Notes: a model not told the origin generated them from the letters alone. Shown: positions 25,298 through 38,899, counted from the first letter of the stretch. The stretch is DNA of 64,000 bases from Lasiosphaeris hirsuta (GCA_030549175.1 JAUKUA010000008.1:310001-374000), one strand, 5' to 3'. Program-made: numbers and translations.

Positions 25298-26431
25298 TTA
25301 TAACATAGGCCAGCTAACGAAAGTCAAGATATAATAATCATAAGGTATGTTACCTTTGGTATAATCGAACTATAAAGTTATAATCTAAATTAACTTAACC
25401 GTTTACTCTAGGTTAATAATTATATTAGTCTAACTTAATGCTTTTATACGAGGTAAGGGAGATAATCTTCGTAACCTAAAGTCCTAATATTTATAAGAGA
25501 GAGGGTAGATATAGAGAGATGGAACGATTATAAGAAAGATAATAGATAATATTTCGTAGTTACAAGTTAATAAGAAATAAAAAGGTTCATAAGGTTATAT
25601 TACCTCTTAGCTTCACTAAAGTTTAGCTAATAATCTTTCTAAGCTATTTCTAAAAAGGACTAGGGAGTTTCTTCCTCTTAAGGATCTGTTGTAAGTCCCT
25701 CGTCTCTTTTATAGAGATTATATATAATATATAAAGATACTAAGATACATAGAGATCCTTTCTTAGCTACTTTACCAGCCTGGGGTCTTAGCTACCTGTC
25801 TCTCACGTCCTTCCAATCAATGCTCCTACTAAGTGTTACTAACCTTTCCCTCGGTAGTTAACGGGCGGTATTAGTACTTAACTCTAATGTCGTAACAACT
25901 ATAACCACAGGGGTTCCATTATGTCTTTGGTACTTACGTCGAATGATGACGGTTCCTTCCATAACTCTTAAGCTTAGTTATAGCTACCTGTTACTACTAG
26001 GCTAGACTCCAGAGAACGTCGGGGTTTAGGTTGTCTACTGGAACCGTTACGATAGCTAAGAAGCCTTATCTTAAAAGGTCTTACTAAAACACTGTATAAG
26101 TCTTCTAGCTAGTTAATGTAGCCTTTGAATACGACGTTAAGGTTGTGTGGCTACTTATGTTAAACCTAGGGTCTAGTGACGCTGTAGCTTACGAGCTAGG
26201 CTCTTGTAGTAGGCTAGCTTGACTTGTAAGTAATATCTGGGATCCCGGCCTGGGGTAAGGACCCATCGACCTACGTGCGGGCCAGGGAGTCCTGGTCGCG
26301 CCTAGATTTTGGTATATGTGTACGTCCCACAGGTTAAGCTACGATGTGGCTACTGTTGTAGCCATTACGGTAGACCTAAGTCAAGGGGGTGATCCATCCT
26401 GTTAACCTTAAGTGAGTCTACCAGTATGACA
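25298..26431 (-). repeat. Family B LTR (copy I)
   Basis: Aligned by eye with LTRs at 27469, 34854, 37481, 45032 and 49581. The segment after about 25,800 is rich in CA/TG and less RIP-mutated than the first 400 bases. Its 3' edge, ATGACA at 26431, is followed directly by an inverted fragment of the same LTR. Confidence 0.75.
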
Positions 26432-27136
26432 TCGAGCTAGCCTACTATAAAAGCTTAGCTCGTAGGCTGTAGTATCACTAAACCTTAGGTTTAGAATGAG
26501 TAGCTACACAACCTCAGTATTGTGGTCTGGAGCTATATTAACTAACTAGGAAATCTACATGACGTTTCAGCGGACTTCTAAGGAAAGGACTACTAGTTAT
26601 CGTCACGGTTCCAATAGACAACCTAAACCCCGACGTTCTCTAAAGTCTATTCTCAGTGGTAACAGGTAGTTATAACCAAGCTTAAGAAGTTATGAAGGGA
26701 ACTGTCGTCATTCGACGTAAGTACTAAGAACGTAAAGGAACCACCGTGGTTATAGTTATCATACTATCGGAGTCAAGTACTAATACTACCCGTAGACTAC
26801 CAAAGGAAGGGTCAGTAACACTTGGCAAAGACATTAATTACTAAGACATAAGAGATGAGTAGTTAAGGCCCAGGGTTAATGTAAGGAAGAACCTGTATAT
26901 ATTTCAGTATTCTTACATATTATATATAGCCTCTATAAAGAGACGAAGGCCCCACGACGGATCTTTAAGAGGAAGAAGCTTCTTAGTCCTTTTTAGAAAT
27001 AGCTTAGAAAGATTATTAGTTGAAATTTAGTAAAGTTAAGAGGTAATATAACCTTATAAACCTTTCTATTTCTTATTAACTTATAACTACGAAGTATCAT
27101 CTGTTATCTTCGTTATAACCATTTTATATCCGTATA
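26432..27136 (+). repeat. Inverted partial family B LTR forming a palindrome with 25298-26431
   Basis: The reverse complement of about 26,450-27,118 matches the middle of the neighbouring LTR. For example, ggttccaatagacaaccta at 26,610 is the complement of the tract taggttgtctactggaacc at about 26,030. The two arms are separated by about 200 bases. It lacks LTR ends, so it is a rearranged fragment and not an independent insertion. Confidence 0.7.
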
Positions 27137-27468
27137 TGTGACACAGGCCAGCCACCGAAGGTCTGGGGTGTGACAATAACAAGGTAAGGTATCAAGTGAG
27201 GAATCGAACTACAAAGCTATAACCTTAATCACAACTTCAACCGAATGGTAGATTACTCCGGCAATGGTGTTAGTTCTCGTTCAGAGCTTTCACACGCCGT
27301 ACGTAAGAAGATGAACTTCGTAAGACCTACACAACTCGATGGTCAAGTGATGGACACAAGGTCTGACTCAGAGTTATAGAATAGAACAGTGAAGGAGTTA
27401 ACGGTTGCAACATAAGGTAGTAACATATATTATAGGAAGAGGTAGGTTTAGGGAGATGAGACGATACT
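27137..27468 (-). repeat. Family B copy III, outer part of its 3' LTR
   Basis: Starts TGTGACACAGGCCAGCCACC, the LTR outer end, and stops at position about 332 of the LTR. It is cut by the insertion of copy II. The remaining part of this LTR resumes at 36175, but about 230 bases of LTR sequence between them are missing. Confidence 0.75.
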
Positions 27469-28795
27469 TGTGACACAGGCCAGCCCACGAAGGTCTGGGG
27501 TGTGATAACCACAAGGTAAGATATCTAATGGAAGGTCAGACTACAGAGTTTTAACCTTTTCCTAACTTCTCAACTCAACCGTTCAGCGAACCACCCCGAC
27601 AATTGCTGTTAGTCTAGTTCAGAGCTTTTACACGACGAACTCAGGGACTTGATCTTCGCAAGGCTAATAAGTACAAGGTCTGATTCAGAGGTTTAGAACA
27701 GAACGGTAAGGGAGTTAACTGTCGTAATACAAAGTGGTAGAGAGCTAGGGAGAAGGAGGTTCAGGGAGATGGAATGATCCAACAGAAGATAAGACACAAT
27801 ACTTCGTAGTTACAAGTCAGGAGAAACAGAAGGGTTCATAAGGTTATATTACCCCTCAGCTTTACTAAAGTTTAACTAATAATCTTTTAGGTTTGTCCAA
27901 AGAGAACTAGGGAGCTTCTTCCTCTCGAGGATCCATCGTAGCGTACCTGTCCTACTTATAGAAGGCTATGTATAAAATATAAGGATACCGAAATACCTAA
28001 AGGATCTTCTTAACTACCCGTTGGTCCCGAATCTCCTTTCTAGCCACCCGTCTCTCGTGTCCTACAAATCAGCGGCTACAAGCTAAGTGAAGCCGGCCCA
28101 TCATATGTTAGTCTACGGCCGGTATTAGTACTTATCTATACAGCTCTAACGATATGGTATCTATTACTGTAGGTATTCCTTCACGTCCTTAGTACTACGT
28201 TGGCCATAGTATTATTAGGTTAATCCCTAAGTCAGCTATCATAGTAACAGTTTCTTTTATGACTTATACACGGGGGTTGTGGCCACCTGTTATTACTGAA
28301 GCTAGACTCCGGAGAACGTCGGGTTTTAGGTCTTCTAAAGGAATACTAGCAATAGCGGAGAGATCTATAATTCGAAAGACTAACTATAGGATCCGGGCTA
28401 ACTATATAGGCCCTGACTACGATACTGAGGTTAAATAGCTTATCTATAACAAATCTAAAGTTTAATAACGTTACTTAATACGGGTAAGATCTGTTATATG
28501 GCTACTTTAGCTTATAAGTAATTCTAGACATTCCGTTATAACCCGTAGGTACTTAGGAGAATCCGCTGACCTACATGTTAGCTAAATAGGCTATAAGTTA
28601 CGTATAAGATTATATCCTGAGGTTAAGCTATGTTATGGCTATCCTTTGTAATAGTTCTCTTATCTATGTGATCTGTAATAAATGTTTGTAGGTTAATAAG
28701 TATATACTTCTTATGTATAGTTCGTACCGTTGATATATAGCTTAGTTAAGGAGGTTAGTGACCCTGTTAACTTAGGTAAGCTTACTAGTATGACA
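27469..28795 (-). repeat. Family B LTR (3' LTR of copy II)
   Basis: 1,327 bases, TGTGACACAGG to AGTATGACA. The inner half (28,400-28,795) is strongly AT-shifted, unlike the same half of the partner LTR at 35,850-36,169. Confidence 0.8.
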
Positions 28796-31700
28796 TTATC
28801 TCCCCTCTTAAAAAGACTCACCTCGAGTTCTTAGGTTAATAACCCTAGGGTCCTTAGGCTTACGAGGATACTTAACGTAGAAGTTTTAAAGTTCCTAGGT
28901 GTTAAAGAAGTATTTGTATAGTTCCTAAGTCTAGTCTTTTTCTTTAAGATACTTTATTATCCTTTTCTTAGTATGGAAGTTTATAATTTCTTTTATCATA
29001 AATTTCTTAAGGTAAATATCTCTTACTTACTCTAAGATCTAAATAAGGTTAGAGATTGGCTAAGAGCCGGTTCAGAAGGGCTTAATAAGAGAAACGTAAA
29101 AGGTAAGATAAATTTTCTAATACTCCGGGAGTTCGAGTTTTATGACAGTAGGAGATACTACCTTAGAGATTTTAAACGGTCTAAGTAACTTTCTATCTAG
29201 TTTCTTAGAAGATCTTTTAGTCTTAATGTTTCGTATATCGAGTATTACCAGTTACTTTTCTTTAAAGGAAGGTACTTCTATTCGTTTTCGATCTATATAT
29301 TTCTTTATCTATTCTCGAGATTCTTTAAGGGTTTCGTAAAGGTTCTCATAGATCATTATCATTTAATATGCCATGATTTCGTTATATAGGTTACACGTAG
29401 ATTCGTTAGATAGATTATTAACGGCCAGATAGTATTTAAAGTTAATATAAAAGGGAGAGTTATTAATAGAAGTTGATCTGACGTTATTCTATGTAAATTC
29501 GGCTATAGGTAATAAGATATCTTAGTTATTTATCTTATAATTAACGAAGGCTTTAAGGTAGGTCTCGATATGTTAATTAAGATGTTTAGTTTAGTTATTT
29601 ATTTTGGGGTAGAACGAGGTAAATATCTTTAGGTTAATTTTAATATATTTAAGAAAGTTATGTTAAAGTCTTACGTTAAACTGTAAATCTTAATTAGAGA
29701 TAATATCAGAAGGTATACTATAATATTTCTAACATTTACGAGTAAAGATTAAGATTAAGTCTTCTGTCTTCTTAGTATTATCTTCTAAAAAGATAAAGTA
29801 TGTTATTTTAATAAAGATATTAACTATAACCTAGATAAAATTATATCTATTAGAGAAAGGAAAGTTTGTTATAAAGTCTATTAAAATAAGCCTCTAAGGA
29901 AAGTATTTTAACTCGATAAAATAGAGTAGTTTGAAAGGAAGATAATATCTTAGCTTATTACTTTAATACTTATGGTAAGAACATATAAATTTAAAGATTT
30001 CCTTCTCGAGGTTTTACTAAAATATATGTTATCTAATAAGCTTAATGGTCTTATCTATACCTATGTAGCTATAACTTTGGTATCGTGTTTAAAGTAGACA
30101 ATCTAGATCTTAAGTTCTTAGTTGTTAGGGATCTAAATACGATTTTTTATAAATATGATTCTGTCTTTGTTAGTTATGTTCTTTCTAGGGAAAACTAAAG
30201 CCTCCTAATACGTTTTGTCTATAAGAGTAGTAACTTTAATTTACTTAAGAAATTCCTCGTTCTATTTTAGTATTAAAATGTTATATAGACGTACTTTTAA
30301 AAGTATAAATATTAAAGCTTTTAAGTAGGAAAAATATTCCTTGTTTAAAACCGAGGTTATTGGCTAGTTTTTATCTCCTCCTTTAGAAAGGTACTCTTCG
30401 TATCGTGAAAGAGTATTAACCTTAGTATTTTATATGTTAAGACAGAAATTAATAATAAAGTCAAAGGTATCTAGCTACTAAGCCTATCGGGCTTAGTAGT
30501 AGTTAAGGACCTTTATAGTTTAGAAGTATTTTAGATTATGGTAGTCTAAGAAGACTTCGATATGATATTTAGCTCTCTTAAGGTAATATCTTTAATACTA
30601 GAAGTAATTAATTATCGTTAGAAGTTCCTTATTATAGATTTCGTAGTTAATTTCCGTAAGAATTAACTTTCTTAAGTAAAATGTTATAGAATATATCTTA
30701 CTGTTATCTTACTTCTGTGATATTATTTCTCTTAATATATAATCTAAAGTATTAGGTTCGATAATAGGTAGTTTATTAAGGTCGAAATAGACTAGAACAG
30801 GGGCTTTGGTAAAGGCTTTTTTTAATACTTTAAATATAACGTTTATTTAATTATTCCACGTCTAGGTTTTCTAAGTAAGATTTGTAAAATTAGTAAGTAA
30901 CTTAGTAATACGTAAATAGCTCTTAATATAATATCTATAGAAGTTTGTAAATCTATTAAATTATTAGACTCCTTTTATTAATTTTAGTTATTTTTACAAA
31001 AGGATATATTTTACCTTATCTTTTGATATTATAATATCTTTAATATTAATGATATAGCTTAGATATTTTAGTTTCTTAATATCTTATATATATTTAGTAA
31101 GGTTGATAATAAGGTTATACTTCTAAAGTCACTTAAGAACTTTAACGATAATTTTGTCGTATTCTTCTTTAGAACTTACATAAATAAAGAAATCGTTAAT
31201 ATAAGATAGGAGGTCTTAATTAATAAGATCTTAAAAGATATGATTTATTATATCTTAGAAGGTAATAAAAGTATTAGTAAGGCCGAAAGATATTATGTTA
31301 AACTTAAAGAGACCGTAATAGGTTCGAAATGTTATTTTCTACTCGTAGCCTTCTTTTATCTAAATTAAGTTAAAACTTGACTTTAGATTTATCTTTATAA
31401 AGATAATAGATTTAACGAGGATGTCTTATAGTTTAGTGATTAGAGATAACGGGTAGTAGTTTTTAATAGTTTACTTATTAATTCTTCGATAGTTAACTAT
31501 AGGACGGAGGTTTTCTAGGTCCTTAGTAGCTACCTTTTCTAATGATACTTTCTTATTTACGAAGAAAATAAGTAAAGAATAAGGTAACTTTGATTTTCAT
31601 ATCTTACCTTCCCTAAGTATCTAGTCTAGTTATTCATAAAGGATTTTCTTTTTTAAGGGTAATATAAGGTAAAGAGGTTTCTATAGAAGCTTTTCGTTTC

Positions 31701-34700
31701 TAATAATATTAATTATATAGTCTTAAGGCTGGTAGTCTAGGAGTTGTTAAGTTACTTTAGAAAATATTAAAGGTATAAAGATCTTAAATCTTTTGGGGAT
31801 ATTTAGGACGTAGGACGTTATAATATTTACGATTAAGCTTTTACTTCTTAAGATTACGAAGGAAATATAGTTTCGGTAATAGTAGTCTGAACTAAAAGCT
31901 ACTTTTGATATGTTAAGGTCTTATAGATAGTCTAGTTAATATTATTATAACTACTAATATGGTAGGAAGATATCATATTTTATATTAAGAGGAGAGATTT
32001 CGAAGGTTATATAAGAAAAGTATTTTATTTAGTACCGTAGAATGATTTCTTTAGTATATTCCTTACTTGATTTAAGGTTGATGGTTTTGTTAAAGGCTTC
32101 TAAGGGTTTTAAAATTATTCTATGTACATAAGAAATGTTTTATTTTCTGATAAGGTCTTTACTTATGACTAGGCTAGAGATACTAGGGTTTAAGAGTATT
32201 CGGACGGGGATTTCCTTAGTTCCGTAGTAAATAATAGTTATAGGGACAATTTTATAAGTATTATGATATAGTTTGTAATTTTGCTTAATCTTCTTACGGG
32301 AAGGTTTCTCCGTGTTATGATAGGTACGCTTCTTAGTAGAGGTTATGATATATCAAGGTACGGTTTTTGATACTGTAAGTTTCGAGGTATTAGTTAAAAA
32401 TCTAATATATTCTTATTATCAGATAGTTTAATAATATAAGGAAAAAGCTTAGGGTAGTCTTTTTCTATTATCATAGAGACCTTAGCCTTCTTAGATAGTT
32501 AAGGAGAGGTATCTTCGTTCTTATTTCTTTTATGTTTAATCTTAACTCCGGAGATTTTTTTTAAATAGCTTAGAGATATCTTTACTATCCTTAGTTTTTC
32601 TATTATAATATTTGAGAGTGTTATAGCCTTAACATTTACAATGGTAATATCTCTTACTTACCTTATATTTATTAATTTCGGCTTGGTCTATCTTGGTAAT
32701 AGCTTCCTTATAAGTTTGTTAATACTTCGTTCGGATAGATACCGGGGGGTTATCCTTCTTATCTTATTACTTCCGCTTTAGGCCCTTCTTAGGTTTTTTT
32801 ATAAGTACTAAACTAAGATAGAAGTTAGAGATATTTATTTCTTCCTAGTAATTATCCTTCTTTAAATGTTTCTTACTATTTAAAGTAGACTCTTTTTTTC
32901 TTTACTTAGCTTTACGATTTATTTTATGATTTTTTATTTTGTCTTTATAAATTAAGCTAGTAGTAACGATAACTTCGAGAAAGTTAATATCGTTAAGGGG
33001 AAGATATCTCGTGTATAAATAGATTAAGTCTATTATAATATCGGAAATAATATTAGTAACTAGTAATTATAAGGCTTAATTACTAAGATCGACGGTATAA
33101 TTAAGTTCTTAGAATTTTGTTACATATTCATTAATATCTTTATTATAGGTTAAGGTTTTTATAGCCTCATAGTCTTTAGCTCTTTATATTAAATTATAGA
33201 AACGTTTAACTATAGTAGTAATATAGTTATTTTACTAATTTACTAAGTTAAGCTTTTTAATCTGAGTCCTTCTTTTCTAATGTTATTTAAAGGTAGTACT
33301 TTTAGTAAGAGTACTAACAAAACTAATTTTAACCTTGTCGTTAAGAAAGCTTCATTTATAAATATTAAAATACTCCTTAATAAAATATTACTATGTCTTA
33401 AATTTACTTTTATTCTTTTTGTTATATTTTTTAGGTTTTGTTATAATTACGGTAGTACCTTAACTATGGAAGTTCCGAATTATATTAATATTGTTACAAA
33501 TTAAGTCTTAGTTAGTATAGATAAGGTCGAAAAGGATTATTATAAGGTTATGTAGGGATGAAGGGTTTTAGAAGCCTAGACCCTAAGGTCCTAGGGGTTC
33601 TAGAGACCTAAGTAGGCCTCTTAGTAGTTTAGGGAGACCGGGAGGTAAACTCGTATGATAGAGATTATCGTCTAAGTCATTATTGTTATTACTATTATTT
33701 AGAAGAGGTAATATTCTTATCTTAGTATAATAGGGAGGTAAACTTCCTCTAATATTTCTACTCCTCATTTTAACATCGGAGTTTTATATACTATTAACTT
33801 ATCTCTCAGCTCGTACCGAGATTTCCCGGGTAGCCCTTCTTTAGAGGTTACGGTTTGAGAGGGAGTCTTCGTCTTAATTAAAGTACTATATAGAGGTTGA
33901 TTTTTTAAACGGTTATAACGGCTATCATAAAGGTTTAATAGATAAGGTTTTTTATAAACGTGTCATAACTTTCTAAATGATCTATTTCTTATCCTAAGGT
34001 CTTACTTATATTAACCTTAATATAAAAACTTCTTTAACAAGGTTATTAAAATAAGCCTTAAGCTGTTTAAATAGTTTTTAGTCTTTCAAAGTCCGTGATA
34101 CTTCCGGTTATTAAAGTACCATAAGAGAATTAAGCTAGCTTTAGGCCGTAGTAAACTAGTAGCTAAATTCCGTGTTATAGTAATTTTATTAAGCTTACTT
34201 TTCTTCTTAGATACAGAGAAGTTTTTTAACCTTAACAAACTCGGCATTTTGTTTCCTAGCCTACGTTTCCTATTCCTATATCTACCGTACCTACTATAGC
34301 TTTTACTTAGTAATTTTCTTATGGAAGGCTTTAGTATATATAATAATAAGGTTAAGGGATTTTTCTTATTAGGCCGTTTAAGTAGCAAACTAGGCTAATT
34401 TCTAATTGACCTTAATGCCGAAAGTAGTATAAGAAGCTTCTAATTCCTACCGTATACTTTTAAGTACGTATTAATTTGTCTTAACATATTATACTGTCGA
34501 TTAGTAGTCAGTAACTAAGATAGTAAATGTAGAAGTAAGTAAATTAAACCTTTCTTAGTCATTATATATATTATTAATAAAGAAGTAAAGTTCTTTATAT
34601 ATTTCGGCGACCTAATTATAAAGGTAGATAAATTATTAAGGTAGTTTAGTAAAAGTTTTAAAGCTTAATAGAAATGTAAGAAATCTCTTAATAGTTTATA

Positions 34701-34853
34701 TTTTTATCTCGGGAGGTTCCTAGATCATAAGGTCGGTTCCTAGGTTAGGTTCGGTTTCCCGACCCCGGATTACAACTAAATATAATATAGGATTGCCGGC
34801 TATTATAAATGAAGTAACGAGTAAGGAGATGTTCTTAAAGTAGAAAGATTATC

Positions 34854-36169
34854 TATAACATAGGCTAGCTTACGAAGGTCTAGGGTATAATAACTATGAG
34901 GTAAGATATCTAATAGAAGGTTAGATTATAAAGCTTTAATCTTTTTTTAACTTCTTAACTTAACCGTTTAACGAACCATCCTAACAATTACTATTAGTCT
35001 AGTTTAAAGCTTTTATATAATAAACTTAGAGACTTAATCTTCGTAAGGTTAATAAGTATAAGGTTTAATTTAAAGGTTTAAAACAGAACGGTAAGGAAGT
35101 TAACTATTATAATATAAAGTAATAAAGAGTTAGAAAGAAAGAGGTTTAAGGAGATAGAATAATCTAACAAAAGATAAGATATAATACTTCGTAGTTACAA
35201 GTTAGAAGAAACAAAAAGGTTTATAAGGTTATATTACTTCTTAGCTTTATTAAAGTTTAACTAATAATCTTTCTAGGTTTGTCTAAAAAGAACTAGGAAG
35301 CTTCTTCCTCTCAAGGATCCGTCGTAGCGTACCTATCTTACTTATAGAAGGTTATGGATACTAAAATACCTAAAGGATCCTCCTAACCACCTGTCGGTCC
35401 CGAATCTCCTTTCTAGCCGCCTATCTCTCACACCCTATAAATTAGCGGCTATAAGCCAAGTGAAGCCGGCCTATTATACGTTAGTCTACGGCCAGTATTA
35501 GTACTTATCTATACAGCTCTAGTAACATAGTATCTATTACTGTAGGTGTCCCTTCACGTCCTTGGTACTTACGTTAACTACAGTACTATTAGGTTAATCC
35601 CTAAGTCGGCTGTCACAGTAACGGTTCCCTTCATAACTTACACGTGGGAGTCACGGCTACCTGTCACTACTAAAGCTAAACTCCGGAGAACGTCGGGTTC
35701 TAAGTCTTCCAAAGGAATGCCAGCGATAGCAAGAAGGTCCATGATTCGAAAGACCAGCTATAGGATCCGGGCTGACTGTACAGGCCCTGACCACGATGTT
35801 AAGGTTGAATGGCTTGTCTATGACAAATCTGAAGTCTGATGACGTTACTTAGCGTGGGCGAGATCCGTTGTACGGCTACTTTGGCTTGTAAGTGGTTCTG
35901 GGCATTCCGTCGCAACCCGTAGGTACTTAGGAGAATCCGCTGACCTGCGTGTTGGCTGAATAGGCCATAAGCCACGTGTGGGATCGTGTCCCGAGGTTAA
36001 GCCACGTTGTGGCCATCCTCTGTGATAGTTCCCTTATCCACGTGATCTGTGATGGATGTTCGTGGGTCAATAGGTATGTGCTTCTTATGTGTGGTTCGTA
36101 CCGCTGGTGTATGGCTTGGTCAAGGAGGTCAGTGACCCTGTCGACCTAGGTAAGCCTACCAGTGTGACA
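34854..36169 (-). repeat. Family B LTR (5' LTR of copy II)
   Basis: 1,316 bases, from TATAACATAGG (RIP-altered) to AGTGTGACA, followed by the duplication atact. The last 650 bases keep many CA/TG. Confidence 0.8.
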
Positions 36170-36174
36170 ATACT

Positions 36175-36955
36175 ACATCCTAGCTACCCATCGGTCCCAA
36201 ATCTCCTTTAGCTAACCGTCTCTCATACCCTATAAATCCGTAGCTACAAGCTAAGTAAAGCTGGCCTACCATACGTCGGCCAACGGTCGGTATTAGTACT
36301 TATTCCTACAGCTTAAGTAGCATAACGTCTATCACTATAGATGTTCCTTTACGTCCTTAGTACTTACGTCGGCTACAGATCACTAAGTACTAAGGTTAAC
36401 GTTAGTTACAGCGACGGTTTCCTTCATGACTTATACACGTAACTACTTGTTACTACTGAAGCTAGACTCCGGAGAACATCGGGTTTCAGGTCTTTTAAAG
36501 AAATGTTAACGATGATAGGAAGGTTTATGATTTGAGAGACTAACTATAGGACCTCGGCTAATAATATATACTCTAATTACGATACTTAGGTTAAGTAGCT
36601 TGTCCATAACAAATTTAAAGTCTAGTAACGTTACTTAGCATGGGTAAGATCTATTATATAGCTACTCTAGCTTGTAAGTAGTTTGAGGTATCTTATCGTA
36701 ACCTATAGTTGTATTTGAGGACCCGTTAACCTGTGTATAGACAGAATAAGCTACTAACTACACGTAGGAGTATATCCCGAGGTTAAGCTGCATTATAGTA
36801 ACCTCTGTAATAGTTCCTAGCTCTTTACTGACTGGTAAGGATCTTAACGAGTTATTATAGGTCTATGATATAATATATATAGTATATACTGGTAGTATAA
36901 CTTAGTTAAGGAGGTCAATGACCTTGTTGACCTAGGTAAGCCTACCAATGTGACA
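36175..36955 (-). repeat. Family B copy III, inner part of its 3' LTR
   Basis: Resumes LTR similarity at acatcctagctaccc and ends ACCAATGTGACA at 36955. Next to it is the polypurine-tract complement ctatcccccctcct (36956-36969), so this is the inner edge of a 3' LTR of a minus-strand element. Confidence 0.75.
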
Positions 36956-37480
36956 CTATCCCCCCTCCTAAAAAGACTTACCCCGAGGCCCTAGGTTAAT
37001 AATCTTATGATCCTTAGATTTACGTAGATATTTAACATAGAAGTCCCAGAGTTTCTATATATTAGAGAAGTACTCGTATAGTTCCTAAGTCTAATCTTTT
37101 TTTTCGGGATTGCTACGGTCAAAAGGACCGCTTGTGTAAGCGTTACTTTGGTGGTCCTTCACATGAACACTGACATGACATATTGTATGGTGGTGTAAAT
37201 AATTTGTAAAGGATGGCCCGTTGGTAATCAGTCTGGAGGGCGCGCTGCCATTATATGGCAGCGCACCCCCTGTGCTCAATTGAGCGCAGGGACTGCGTAC
37301 AATGGACTAACCTATCTAGGCTATCTACATTTTTCCACGTAACAGGGATAGTTATTCTATTTGATAAGATATTTTACTCTTTTACTCTTAGTACGGGAGT
37401 TTATGATCTCTTTTACTACGAATTCTTCAGAGTATACGTCTCCTACTTACTCTAAGACCTAAATAAGGCTAGAAATCGGC
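36956..37480 (-). mobile_element. Family B copy III, 3' end of the internal region
   Basis: Similar to 28,796-29,060 and 38,824-39,110. It is interrupted by a family A solo LTR (37111-37344) and then by copy IV at 37481. The chromodomain-encoding stretch lies here. Sequence resumes after copy IV at 46380. Confidence 0.75.
37111..37344 (-). repeat. Family A solo LTR with perfect target duplication
   Basis: 234 bases, TGCTACGGTC...CACGTAACA on the plus strand, flanked by gggat on both sides (37106-37110 and 37345-37349). It is the least mutated family A LTR in the window and is therefore the best guide to the consensus. The expected origin is recombination between the two LTRs of a full element. 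Confidence 0.92.
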
Positions 37481-38823
37481 TGTGACATAGGCTAGCCACC
37501 GGAGATCTGGGGTGTGACAACTACAAGGTGAGGTATCAGGTAAGGAATTGAACTACAGAGCTATAACCTTGGCACAACTTCAACCGGACAGCTGACTACC
37601 CCGGCAATGGTATTGGTCCGATTCAGAGCTTTTAAGCCTTCCGACTCAGGGAGATGATCCTTGCAAGGCCGCGTACGACTCGATAGTCAAGTATCTTAGC
37701 ACAAGGTTAGATTCAGAGCTTTGGCATAGTGGTTGAGGGAGTTAATCGTTACAGCCCAAAGTGGTAGTATACGCCGTGGGAAGAAGAAGGTTTAGGGAGA
37801 TGGAACGATATAACAGAAGATAACACACGATACTTCGTAGTTACAAGTTAGGAGAAACAGAAGGGTTCACAAGGTTGTATTATCCCTTAACTTCACTGAA
37901 GTTTAGCTAATAATCTTTCTAGGTTGTTCTAAGAGAACTAGGGAGCTTCTTCCTCTCGAGGATCCGTCGTAGGGCATTAGTCTTACTTATGGAAAGCTAT
38001 GTATAAGATACATAAATACCAAGATACTTAAAGGATCCTCCTAGCTGCCCGTTGGTCCCGAGTTTCCTGTCTAACCGCCTGTCTCTTGTACCTTACAAAT
38101 TAATGGCTATAAGCTAAGTGAAGCCGGCCCATTACACGTTAGTCTACGGCCGGTATTAGTACTTATCTATATAGCTTAAGTAACATAGTATCCATTACTA
38201 GAAGTATTTCTTTACGTCCTTAGTACTTATGTTGGCTATAACGCTGTTAGGTCGATCCCATGTCGGCTGTTATAGTAACGGTTCCCTTCGTGACTTATAC
38301 ACGGGAGTCGTGGCTACCTATCATTACTAAAGCTAGACTCCGGAGAACGTCAGGTTCTAGGTCTTCCAAAAGAATGCTAGTGATAGTGGGAAGGTCCCTG
38401 ATTCGAAAGACCAATTATAAGATCTTAGCTACTATATAGGCCCTGATTATAATACTAAGATTAAGTAGCTCGTCTATAACAAATCTAAAGTCTAGTAATG
38501 TTACTTAGCGTAGGCGAGGTCTACTATGTAGCTACTTTAGCTTATAGATAGTTCGAGGTATCTTGTCGTGACCCGTTATTATACCTAAGGATCCGTTGAC
38601 TAGTGTACGGGCTAAATAAGCTACTGATTACATGATAGAGTGTGTTCCGAGGTTAAGTTACGTTGTAGTAACCTTCTTAGTACTAGCTTTATATTAACAG
38701 GTTTAATACTTCTGTTATTATAGGTCTATGATATTATGTAGGTATGTGGTATATACCGGTGGTATGGCTCGGTCAAGGAGGTCAGTGACCCTATTGACCT
38801 TGGGTAAGCTTACTAGTATGATA
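37481..38823 (-). repeat. Family B LTR (3' LTR of copy IV)
   Basis: 1,343 bases, TGTGACATAGGC to AGTATGATA (end altered from GACA). Its outer end follows the duplication tcggc and its inner end touches the polypurine tract. Confidence 0.88.
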
Positions 38824-38899
38824 CTATCCCCCCTCCTAGGAGGACTCGTCTTAAGTCCTAGGGTTAATAACCCTAGGGTCCTTAGGCTTACATAGGTAC

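Larger units (their letters stand above)
23332..26431 (-). mobile_element. Family B copy I, gag end and 5' LTR
   Basis: Continuation of copy I after the family A insertion. The junction words (cgtagttcttt before, tctttactct after) match the uninterrupted sequence tcgtagtccttagctctg of copy IV. It contains the gag region (about 24,000-25,200, Pro-rich when read on the minus strand) and one family C repeat. The 5' LTR is at 25298-26431, from TATAACATAGG (RIP-altered TGTGACATAGG) to AGTATGACA, and at 1,134 bases is about 200 bases shorter than the other family B LTRs. Confidence 0.75.
27469..36169 (-). mobile_element. Family B copy II, complete chromovirus (8,701 bases)
   Basis: Bounded by LTRs 27469-28795 and 34854-36169 and a perfect target duplication atact (27464-27468 and 36170-36174), inserted in the LTR of copy III. 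The minus-strand polypurine tract next to the 3' LTR is the complement of ttatctcccctctt at 28796. Order on the minus strand is gag (about 34,500-32,600), protease, reverse transcriptase (about 31,800-30,900), integrase, and chromodomain (about 29,050-28,930). The catalytic motif reads YIND (31203-31192): the first Asp of YxDD is Asn, a G-to-A change. The 5' LTR is strongly mutated in its outer 500 bases and mildly in the rest. Confidence 0.88.
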
